This document shows positions 46,488-56,640 of a stretch of 64,000 nucleotides of DNA, piece after piece. Position 1 is the first letter of the stretch; each line of letters begins with the position of its first letter. The DNA is from Blasia pusilla (Eukaryota > Marchantiophyta > Marchantiopsida > Blasiales), in assembly GCA_050084515.1 (NCBI GenBank), contig CM114271.1, positions 59,148,001 through 59,212,000 of the forward strand, written 5' to 3'. The position numbers and the translations under genes were made by a program. The notes under the pieces are model-generated. The model saw only the letters and a list, made by a program, of their open reading frames with translations, had not been told where the DNA came from and did no database searches.

Positions 46488-46580
46488 GTTGTGGTACACT
46501 TGTGTTTGTGGATGCTCTCGTCTATGTTATGTATGTATGTGAGTATGGTATGCGATGTATGTTGTATGACGATGTGGATT
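46488..46580 (+). repeat. Block A upstream of the 3' LTR
   Basis: 93 bp starting GTTGTGGTACACTTG. It is identical to 46949-47045 except that the latter carries four extra bases (TCAG). It lies immediately after the purine run. Confidence 0.9.
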
Positions 46581-46588
46581 ATTAAAGT

Positions 46589-46948
46589 TGTCATGACGGA
46601 TTATCTCGTGAGAGTATAGTGTGCTAGTAGAGGCCATACCTTATGTAGGGCCGCAATGTCTAGGTAGAGATGCGATTTCATACATAGGGTTGGGGATTAC
46701 TTAGTTGAGGGTGAGCTTTCCACTAAGGCCCGCTCTTAGGTTGGAGGATATAAGGTGGAGTGCACTCAAAGAACAGTTTGTTATTTGAGAGCCTGTTGCG
46801 TTGGGAGTAGCCTTGGTAGTGAGTAGAGCTCTTGGTTATGGTGTTTCCCGCAAGCTTCGACCTAGATTCTCCCATCCTGGAGTGGGTTTGGCTCGATTGT
46901 ATGTGATTCTATACGTGTTTTATGACAGTAGGTCTTTCACGGATTTCA
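46589..46948 (+). repeat. 3' LTR of the plus-strand retrotransposon
   Basis: 360 bp from TGTCATGAC to TTTCA with TATAAG at 46749-46754. It is highly similar to 37259-37625 with small indels and substitutions. Confidence 0.88.
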
Positions 46949-47045
46949 GTTGTGGTACACTTGTGTTTGTGGATGCTCTCGTCTATGTTATGTATGTATG
47001 TGAGTATGGTATGTCAGCGATGTATGTTGTATGACGATGTGGATT
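46949..47045 (+). repeat. Block A' downstream of the 3' LTR
   Basis: A 97-bp near-identical repeat of 46488-46580 that begins directly after the terminal CA of the 3' LTR. The junction reads CA-GT-TGTGG. It is not followed by a further LTR. Confidence 0.9.
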
Positions 47046-49651
47046 CGCACGACATCTTACCATAACCCATGTTGAATAAGATTCTTGCGCCTTCTTTTCA
47101 TTGCCTTAAAAAATCCGTACATGAAGGTCATTTGGAAATTATGTCCTAATGCAATAATAATTTTGAAAACATAACATAATTTTCTTCGTAAATTATGGGT
47201 TTATATCATAATTACTTTTCAAATACCTCTTCTTTTAAATTTTTGCCATTACTCTCATCCAAAATCAATTATGAGCTTTCTCCTAAAAATCATGCCATGT
47301 GAACTTTGCTAAACTTTGCTAAACTTCATATCCTTGCTGTTTCAAGAGGGCTACTCCATTCCCTTCTCCCTTTAATTTTAATCAAAATCTATATTATTTT
47401 GTGAAAACATCTTTTTGACTTTGGCATTCGGCATTTTAAAAATTTTTAGCGGAAATTGTGCAAAGAATGAATGGGCACACTAGCTAGCGGTTTATGAATT
47501 CTCCCTTCCTCTTTTTTTTAATCCCTTACTTTATCTACTCTCGACTAAAGTATCATCTCTTTGGTCGGTTCTCTAAATTCCCTTATTTTCCATTTATAGA
47601 TTCTCCCCATTTCCATCACCTTTTTGGACCTGAAACACCAAAGAGAAAGCCTGAATAAAAAGGGTGATGGGGAACCTATCAGAAATAAAAAAGGACGTAA
47701 AAAAATTTGAGTACGTGAAGGCCACAACCAACCCGGAAAAAAAACATCCCCCACCGACTAAACTCACTCCCAACATAGACAATAGCTGCCATGCCTAGGA
47801 AAACATGACTTCCTCTAGCAATGAGGGCTTGTAAACCCATTAGTTTGGGCACATTGAAAAACTACTAGACTTATTATTGCCTAAAAGAACGAATTTGAAT
47901 AACTAAAATCAACCCATTTATGAGAATTTGCTATCACCCTTTTGGAAGTTCTCTTGTTTTAATAATTGTGGATTATCCCGTTTGTTGATTCCATCCCCTT
48001 TCTGGATAGGCCAAGAAATGGGAGAAGCCAAAAATGAAGCAGAAATCGATATGGCGTGCAGCAGGTGAAAAACGTTCAGGGAATTGATGAGGACTTCGTT
48101 TCTTGTAGGGAGGGAAAGCACAGCGAAAGTTGGCACCGACCTGTTTGTGGAAAATGTGGGAAGGGACAGAAGTTTGCTGGATTCCACGGTGCGCTGCCGT
48201 GGAAATTGCGTGCAAGTTTCCGAAGTCCGAAACTGTCTGGTGGTGGAGGTAGCATGTGAGGACAGGAGTCCGATAAGTCTTGAGATGAAGCTTGGATCGC
48301 CGCTTTGGCGAGTGGGAGGTGATGTCCGTTTCGTGCGCGTTTGATTCCGGTGATTTTGAGCGTGAGGCTGCGGGGAATTAGAGGCAGTCTTGAGGGACGG
48401 TCGGAAGCTTTCTGCTGCTCTTCCGCGGTTAGAATTAATTTCTGCAGAAGAAGTGAGTGCAGATTGATGGAAGCTCGCCGGTTCGTGTTGCATGAGTAGG
48501 CGCTTGTCAGATTTGGATTCCACTATTCCTTCAAATTATGTTCTGTAGGTAGGTTTAATTTCCAGTCTCGAGATCTGCTACCAGGACATATTCACGGAAG
48601 TTAGCCTGCTGCAATTCGATTTTACGGGTGCTCCACGAACGATCGGATGTGGATTTCACATTAGTGTGTTTGTTTGCGGTTAGTTTCCACTTTCCAGTAG
48701 TGTTATGAAATGGAAGAAGAGTTGTGGAAGTCGTCCTGTTCCTCCACAGACATTATGAATGACTAACGCCAGTTATCCAGGTCCTGTTTCCATTTGGCAT
48801 GAGGATATACACTATCGGATAGTTCAGAAATTAGGTTTCCAATCCCTTTGGAAGATTGGCGATCCGATGTCGTTTTATCTGTGTTCAATACTCAAGGGTT
48901 TCCACCGTCTCCTCATCCATGGACGACTCGCGAAAAAAAACTAGTCAGTTCTAACGTTCCATGTTGCACGTGTACACCCACCTACAGGCGCGGATTCCAC
49001 ATTACTGTATTGACACTCCGTTGCTCGGTTCCGCATTTTCCAGGTCTACAATGAGTGAGAGATGAACCGAAGTCAGTCGATTCCCGCCGCAATGTGTACG
49101 TGTACACACACTCCACATTTGTACTCGTGCTCGGTGGTTACAGTCGCATTTTCCACCGACGCAGCGTAAAAGGAGCATTTCCGTCCCGTGAAAACAGGAA
49201 GCTTAGCCACGGCTCAAATCGAGTGAAGCAGATTCGGGTGAATTAAAGCAAACGTCGTGGGCATCTGTCTTTCTCTCGTCGATTTCAGCTTCCCGACTCG
49301 TAATCTCGAGAAATCGTCAGCGTGCTTTTTCAGGTCCAGCCAACAGGCGCTCGGGCCGCCATAGCTGACCGGATCTACGGAGGCGGAGGTCGGGTTAAGA
49401 TAAGCCCCGTCGAAAGTACCGGATGATGGCCAAGTCACCTTAACTGGTCCACGTCAGCGTGGACGGCGTCCGAGCTTGCAGAGGCGGAACGATTACAGGA
49501 GAGTGAGGAGTGCCTGAGGGGAAGAGAAGAGAGGACGAGGACTGGAGGAATGAAAGAAAGAAAAAAATGAATGAAGGTGACAACGTTCTCTGAGCCTGAC
49601 TGCGGTGCTCCTATGCTGCTGTAGTTGTGCAGGAGCAGGTATGCCGTGCTC
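47046..49651. other. Intergenic and 5' flank of the G3P dehydrogenase gene
   Basis: 47046-47950 is AT-rich without a recognisable gene. 47918-49440 has several overlapping open frames up to 201 codons on the minus strand, with no recognised domain and compositional signs of chance. The region just before 49652 should hold the promoter and 5' UTR of the downstream gene. An ATG near 49568 would open a very short upstream frame. Confidence 0.5.
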
Positions 49652-52600
49652 ATGGCCACAGCCAACATTGCCTTGGGTCCGGCTCCTGCTCGCGGGTCAT
49701 CGCCAATGCTAGGATCGCTGAATCTGTCTCTGTCTCTGTCAGCGCATGGCTTAGCGCCTCCTTGCTCCGGTGCTGGATCCTCCGTCTCCTCTTGCAGGTT
49801 CTGTTGTTGCTGCAGTGGTGGATGGGCGGCCTCCGGCGTGAGTAGTTCCGGAAGATTGGAGTTGGGTTTCTCGGTTGATGTCCGGAGTAGGAGAGCGAGG
49901 TCGAGGAGGAGTCATCCTCTTGTATGGGATGGCGCAGCGGTAGTCGCTGGAGTGGATTTGGATTCGAGAGAATGCAAGGTAAGGAGAAGGAGATGGAGCC
50001 GTGTAAATTTGGACAGCAGTGGGCGGAGGAGGAAGAGCAGGTGGGGTGCGGCCACGGACGAGGCGGTGCTGCCTCTCCAGAATGGGCAGCGGAGAGGAGC
50101 GCACATGGATGCTTTGGAAGAGATTGGGATGCCGCAATTGTTGGGGCAGAATTTTCCCCGACAGGAAGAGATTGAGGGGTCGTCATCAGGAGAAGCGCAG
50201 GCGCTTCCTTTAAGAAATGGTCGACAAGTGCCGGAGCCAGTGGAGACTACGGACATTGGGAGTGCCGTTGGTGCAGACGTCTCTGGGTCTCCTGCTTCCT
50301 CCACCCTCCTGTTTTCGAGGAGCAAAGAAGAGAGTCAAATTGTTAGAACGGCATGGGAGAAGCTCGTCCGGTGGTCCAAGTCATGGCAGTTGCTCCAGGC
50401 CCGGCGCCAAGCCAATGCCTTACAGGACACAAAGAAGGTGCGGTTTTGGTGTCTCATTGTCATTTGCATTCGCAAGGTCTCGAAGAAGGGGTTTAAGAGA
50501 ACCCCACAAGTAATCTCTCGGATTGAATCTTTAGAAAGTGCCAAGGAGATGCCGATTTGTCTCAAGTCCGAGACTGTATTGTTGGGACAATTCACATTTA
50601 CGACCACGAAGGGATGCCTGCCGACTCTGGAACCTCATGTTGCACTGTATGAGCAGAGGAATTTTTGTTGAATCTTTCTGCAGTGCATGATGAAATATTC
50701 TGAAATTGTGATTCGAGGATGTCCAAGGTGTGCTAGAAAAGATTATAGTTGCTGGGTTTCTCAGTGCGCGCTAATCATCGGCGAGGATGGCGCTTACAGT
50801 GTCTGAAGAATTTTACAGGTGGTAATTTTGGGAGGGGGCTCATTCGGTACAGCTATGGCCGTCTTGTTAGCACGCAACAAAGCTGAAATGGAGGTCACGC
50901 TTTTACTGAGGGATAGTCTCGTTTGCCAGTCCATCAACGAACGGCACGTTAATTCGTAAGCCTGCAACCTGTGATCCGTTTGCTTGAAGAATGGTCCCGA
51001 GTTCGTGAATCGCCATCCTGATATGTCTCTGCTCTGGACATGAATTTGGAAGCTCTGGTAGAGTTGTCGAATCAGAATTAGAGAACGAGTCTGATGTTAA
51101 ATCGCGTGCTTGGCAGGAGGTACTTTCCTGACCATCGGCTACCTATCAATGTCAGAGCAACAACAGATGCCAAAGCAGCTCTCGAAGGGGCTCAATATTG
51201 TATACATGCCGTTCCCGTTCAGGTGATTTTTTCTGGGATTATCTTTGCGTCGCATTCCGCTTACTTGTGACCTGGAGATTAGCAAACATCTGGAGGAGGG
51301 CTTCTAAAACGATTGCCCAATTCGAAGGGAATATCTCGTCAATTCATTAAAACAGATGTGAATCTTTCCCATTGTCAACTTTTGTAAGCAAAATCGGATT
51401 TAATCAAGATTCCGGAATTTCACTGCCAATTTTGCTTACGTGGGAAATACTTTGACCCTGGTAACTGCAGTCCAGTGCGACATTTTTGCGAAGCATATCA
51501 GAGTTTGTACCTCCAAGTTTGCCGATTCTGTCGGTCAGCAAGGGTTTGGAGCTCGAAACTATGGAAATGATGTCACAGGTCATCCCTCGTGCCCTTGGAA
51601 ACCCTCGGCAGCCTGTGGCTGTGTTGTCAGGACCGTCTTTCTCAATTGAACTGATGAACGAGCTGCCAACAGGTAGGATGGACCCATCGATGTTTTATCG
51701 ACGCTAAAATTTGTCCTTGGGTTACAATCGGTTCCTTCACTTCGTGCACACCTTGGGACACGAAAATCCATGCATCCTTTCATCTTTATGGAGAAAGATA
51801 ATCAAAGAAGGCAATCTGAGATTCTGTGTGAAAATATTTGATCAGGATTGGTCGCTGCATCCAAGGATAAAGATTTGGCAAAGGCTGCACAACAGCTGCT
51901 TGCTTCTCGATACCTGAGGGTCAATACTTCCAGGTATAATACTCCTCTGCGTTGGGCTAAGCCATGGAACTGTCAAGAGGTCAAGCGCTGGGTCATGTGG
52001 AAGTAACCTGTCATACCATCATAAGTCAAATATGAACAATTTGTTGCGCTATGGTTATATTCAACGTCTTGTATGCTGTTTTAAACGATTCATTGTGCTA
52101 AAGGTTTATCTGTCACATTGTGGATTCTTTGGAAAAGGTCAGGATTATCATACACATTCCTTACGTATTGAGTGACAATGCAGTGATGTAGTAGGGGTGG
52201 AGATGGCGGGGGCCTTGAAGAATGTACTTGCAATAGCGGCAGGTATTGTGGAGGGTATGAATCTCGGTAACAACTGCATGGCTGCGCTTGTTGCACAAGG
52301 CTGTGCAGAGATCCGCTGGCTTGCAGAAAAGGTGTTCTCTAATTCCTGTTCTTATTCTTTGATAGCTGCTAAGTACGAATAGCAGATTTGTTCTACCGTT
52401 CATAGTCGCCCAATGTGGTTACAAAAGTAGGTGTAAGGGCTTGTACTTCACAGTTCCGGATCTCTTTTTTAACTATCAGAATGCGTGGCACAGTGCTATA
52501 TTTGGCTAAGGACTTACGAGACCGAACCCAGATTATTCTCTCTTCTTTTCTGTCCCACGTCAAGACTTTCCAATTGTGAGCCCAATTTCTGCTGGAACTG

Positions 52601-53395
52601 TTTCATCTTCTGGTTGTTGTTTGATTTTGAAAAGAGGATTTCTCTCCGTCTACTTGCTGCGTGCCTGTTGGAAGGCAGTCTCCTGATTCGAGAATCAAGT
52701 GGGCCTTTAAGTGGGTGCTCGCTATGGAAGAAAATCCGGATGGTTTATATTTAATATTTGAAGTGCCCGCGTTTGGCTCATTGAATACAATGATAATTGA
52801 ACTTGATGTAAAGTTTTTCTTGTTTCTTTGTAGATGGGAGCGAAGTCAGCAACTCTTGCCGGACTTTCTGGCACTGGAGATATAATGCTCACGTGTTTTG
52901 TGAAACTATCAAGAAATAGGTCCGTCGGCGTGAGGCTTGGTGCTGGGGAGAAACTTGAAGACATACTGGCTACCATGAGCCAGGTATTTGGTCATCCTTA
53001 CCGAATGTAACTAGTTCTGCAGTATTTCCTCATAACACCGATGTGAAATTGTCGGAATGAGTCCAACTGATCTTCTTGAACCCGATGGGTTTGCAGAGTC
53101 CCAAGATTTGTCAAGAATTGCAACTGTTGCCTGAGAAGTATTGCTACGATGGATGCCATCCATACCTCGGACCATTCAGATGGGCCCTGACCATGTTACA
53201 TTATGCCCTTGCGTTTATGTGCAGGTGGCTGAAGGGGTAGCTACTGCAGGAGCAGTCATTGCCTTGGCACGAAAGTATCGAGTCCAAATGCCTGTACTAA
53301 CTGCCGTAGCTCGAATTCTTGAGAACGAACTCACTCCAAAGAAAGCGGTCCTTGCCCTAATGAGCCTTCCACAGGTCAGTGGTGCGTTAGGATAG
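49652..53395 (+). CDS. GLY1: NAD-dependent glycerol-3-phosphate dehydrogenase, chloroplastic
   Basis: Eight exons: 49652-50437, 50819-50955, 51117-51222, 51471-51672, 51846-51933, 52184-52331, 52834-52983, 53225-53395; about 595 residues. It reduces dihydroxyacetone phosphate to sn-glycerol-3-phosphate for plastid glycerolipid synthesis. Exon 2 opens the Rossmann fold ([14 protein letters not shown]). Exon 4 has [10 protein letters not shown] and VLSGPSF. Exon 6 has [14 protein letters not shown] with the catalytic Lys, exon 7 [12 protein letters not shown], and exon 8 the C-terminal helix region ([14 protein letters not shown]). All introns are GT-AG and in phase. The start MATANIALG begins a Ser/Ala-rich transit-like region; an upstream in-frame ATG exists at 49625. 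Before the Rossmann fold there are about 262 residues, far more than in known plant homologues (roughly 85), rich in Arg/Ser and of unknown role. The last exon may instead splice at CAG|GTCAGT (53375) into a further short exon near 53486. Confidence 0.93.
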
Positions 53396-54814
53396 GTTTC
53401 CGGCGACGTTTATTTGTCAGCAGTAATCTCGATTTGTTTTCTTTTGTCTTCATGGTTATTATGGTATACCAAACCTTGCAATAGTGGAAGGCATCACCAC
53501 GCTTGGTTGAGTTCAAAAGCACCGTGAGGTCACTGTGAGTTCTCACCCATCACTTGGAGACAATGAGCGTCTCTGTTGTTGTGTCAATTTAGGCAGCTGT
53601 TTGTTCATGTTTGAAGGCGCAAGAGCTTGCTTCACCCGTAATCCGGTATCTAGATACACCCCACGAAGTCGTTGATTTTTTATTTTTATTTATTTATAGT
53701 TTAGAATCGTGAAGTGGATTACCGACCCTGCTTTCTCCGTTTGAACAGGTGGAGGAAGTTTGACTTTAGAAGCTTTCTGCGTACAAGCAAGGCAGAGTCC
53801 TCGGAAGCTATCTGGATTCTGCTCCATTCTTTACACAATTGGAGACTTAGATAGTCGTCACTTGATATGGTCGAAATGAAATCGGGATGATATTATTCTT
53901 TGAGTAGACATTGACACCCTCCAACTTGAGTGCGTGGAAGTGGATGCGGGGGGCTTCTCCGGAATTTTGGAAACCTGAGGGGTTCGCTGCTGTCCGAGTA
54001 GGCAACGTTGTTGACAGTGCGAAGATGTCCCTACAATTTGGCTTATGCTGAGGTTTCTCTGGAGCTTGCCTTTATTATTCCCGACACCTCTGGAAGAAGC
54101 AAGAAAACTGTGTTGGGCGCTTCCTGAAATTCTTCTTTACTTGTCTACATGGATATTGCTTGATCGGCGCCTACTTCCTCCTGTGGCACCAGAAATGCAA
54201 GTTTTAGGGTAGGGATTCATCGATTGGCTTAATGAAGTAGCTAATCTCATGTATCAGTATTGGCTGAAGCCGTTGCAACTTCAAAAGTGAAATTGTAGGT
54301 CTCTGCACATTTGCGCCTCGTTCAGTCTGTGCTTGCAAGAATTGCTGTGTCTCCAACCAGATCTTGGAGGCTTGGACTGCTCCGCACTCCGAGGCAGAGT
54401 ACAGATCTGTAGCTGTCGGCTTAGTGCATGCATTCAGTGCGACTATCACCACCTCGCAGGTCTAAATCATCTTCGTTCTTCACCGCTCTCCTGGAATTCC
54501 GAGTCCCACCCAATTCAGCCTTAATGGTGGGCTGTCCTGGCCTGGCCTCCATCCCATCCCATCCCACGCACAGCGTGTGCGCAGACCTGGAGCGGCCAGC
54601 AATTCCGGTTGTACTCTTCCATTCAAGAAAGAGAAACGCGCGTTGCGTTCGTGCGGTGCTGCGGGATGCGACTCTGTCACGGTGCAGATGAAGAGAAGAG
54701 AGGCCCGAGTTTGATATGTCAGGGACGCGACACAGGAGAAGGGCCATGATTGTTTTTACACGTAAGCTCATCCGCTCACCCTCTCTAGTAAACAGCCCGA
54801 GTAACGGAATATTA
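53396..54814. other. 3' flank of the G3P dehydrogenase gene, no further gene seen
   Basis: Presumed 3' UTR followed by spacer. Overlapping open frames at 54421-54771 on both strands show no recognised domain. Confidence 0.5.
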
Positions 54815-55089
54815 GGGCCATTAATTTCCTTCCGACGGGAAACAAATACGGAGGAGGAAATTGCTGTTTAGTCCACACGAGTGGACTTTATTGAATACTA
54901 ATAATTTCTTCTTAGAAACAAAAAAATTTTAAATTCATATTGTATGAAAGAGGTCAAAAATCTCTTTCGGACGTCCCTAAACTTTGCCTTATAGAGACAC
55001 GGCAGATGTGTGTAGGTACCCGTTTCTTCAAACGGGCATTTGTCGTTGCCACGATTCTCGGGGCTCCCAACTCTGGATGTGAGTAGCCC
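54815..55089. mobile_element. 275-bp MITE, family 2, copy 3
   Basis: Starts GGGCCATTAATTTCC, ends GTGAGTAGCCC, flanked by TATTA on both sides (54810-54814 and 55090-55094). The interior matches copies at 22484 and 22769 in the same orientation, for example TAGTCCACACGAGTGGA and GGTACCCGTTTCTTC. Confidence 0.83.
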
Positions 55090-55239
55090 TATTATTGTTT
55101 GCTTGGTCCTCCGTTTCATGCAACAACTACCAACTCCCCTCTCTAACAATCACAAGTTAGGACCCGTGCGATGTACAGATCCCTCAAATTTTATGTCTTT
55201 CTAACGTCACTTTATTTGTCCCAAATGCATCTTACGACT

Positions 55240-55430
55240 AGAAGTTATGGTCCAAAATAGAGTCGAATTCCCAAATGCTAATCACGCTCCAAATCCGGTT
55301 CTCACATTTAGGGCAACCACTCTTCCTAAACTCGACTCCTCTCAAGTCTTGGTTCAAGTTTGGTTCAAGTTTCCTAATCGTGACCATAAATGCATGAAAC
55401 GCTCAACCTTGTTTGCGTCTCATATGTTGT
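55240..55430 (+). repeat. Dispersed inverted repeat, left copy
   Basis: Contains ATGGTCCAAAA, CCAAATCCGGTTCTC and CGACTCCTCTCAAGTCTTGG. The same series, diverged, is read on the opposite strand at 56440-56640, about 1 kb away. Together they may be the ends of a longer element or two copies of one dispersed repeat. Confidence 0.7.
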
Positions 55431-56439
55431 GTTTTAACGTAAGCTAGGATGGTTTGCTATAGACAAAAATTGAAGGATTTGTACATTATGGAAAGAACAT
55501 TGACAACCTCTAAAAACATCGCCCGTAGCTTGGCAATGAAATGTACTTCGGAAAGGGTGCTTTTTTATGTGGCGTGGGACGCACATAACAACGACAGAAA
55601 TCCATGAAAATGATATGAATAAGAATACACTTTAAATAGAAGCAAGTGAGCAATTAGGCTTGGTGAACACATGTAAGTGGTGTGCCCCTTATGAACTATG
55701 TATCCTTTGGGCACATAAGCTAAATTAAATTTGCAGATCTGTTATACATTGAAATTGAAAAAATTGGTGGAATAAAGAAAAAGCTCATGACTTGCTTTAT
55801 GAATGAGACCTGGGAATCCACAACGTAGTACCTCAATTACAATGCAACCAACAACACAATCTCAAAACCTTACATAAGAAACTAAGCATTGGAGGAACTA
55901 TTGTACAAGCCACTCACTAAAATTGGTAACGCTGAAACTAATTCATGGTTGTTGCCATAACTAAGTACATAGAGAGAGACGCTATGGTTGTTGTTGTGTA
56001 AACTTCATCAATACAAGGAGCCAACACCTATCTACACTACGAGCATAGTTTATGTTAAAAAAAAGCCGCATCCTTGACAACAACCTGGCAAGTTGGATAG
56101 TGCCTACACTAAATTCCGCCCCTGATGGAAATCAGAATCTACTTGATAATGCATAAAGTCTGAAAATCCAGAATGCAGAGAAGTATGGAAGGAAAATTTG
56201 GAAGAATTGACATAGCCTTTATTGGGAGAAAATCTCAAAGAGGATGAAATGGGAAAAAAAACCATCATATATCTACATGTGAAATATCTATATACTATTA
56301 CCAGATTATGGCTTCTTGATAACAAGAAGGTATACTATCGCGACTCTCATAACCAAACGAATGCCAAGCGGAACATCATAACTTTAGGGAGCTCACGTTA
56401 GGATTGTTCCGCTTTGGAGAGGTCTCTTGGAAGAGTCTC
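55431..56439. other. AT-rich stretch, no gene recognised
   Basis: Between the two inverted repeat copies. Only short frames and no transposase-like motif. Confidence 0.5.
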
Positions 56440-56640
56440 AAGAGGCGAAACGCACGAATAGAGTTTGTGAGTTTCATGCATTCATGGCCGTGACCAGGAA
56501 ACCTGGACCAAACATGAACCAAGACTTGAGAGGAGTCGAGTGTAGGAAGGTTGGTTGTTAAAGAGGGGAGAATCGGATTTGGAATTTGATTAAGCGTTTG
56601 GGGTTTTGATTGTGTTTTGGACCATAAAGTTTTGTTCCAA
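56440..56640 (-). repeat. Dispersed inverted repeat, right copy
   Basis: Complement of the family at 55240-55430. On the minus strand it contains CGACTCCTCTCAAGTCTTGG followed by TTCATGTTTGGTCC and ATGCATGAAAC. A 123-codon minus-strand frame overlaps it, without a recognised domain. Confidence 0.7.

Larger units (their letters stand above)
37259..46948 (+). mobile_element. Ty3/gypsy-like LTR retrotransposon encoding a DNMT3-like DNA methyltransferase and a PHD finger (plus-strand copy)
   Basis: About 9.7 kb between LTRs of 367 and 360 bp. Order: leader (37626-39120), gag, protease, linker, C5 DNA methyltransferase, reverse transcriptase, RNase H, integrase, integrase C-terminal region, PHD finger, purine run GGGGGCGAG, block A, LTR. 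The RT and most of the methyltransferase are still open, whereas gag and integrase carry stops, many of them TAG where related copies read CAG. It is better preserved than the minus-strand copy but not intact. Expected cycle: polyprotein, particle, cDNA, integration. The methyltransferase would be an added chromatin function. Confidence 0.93.

Noticed and set aside
49650-50325. Minus-strand frames up to 178 codons opposite exon 1 of the G3P dehydrogenase
   Set aside because: Pro/Ser/Arg-rich shadows with no motif. The plus-strand exon is linked in phase to the recognised enzyme.
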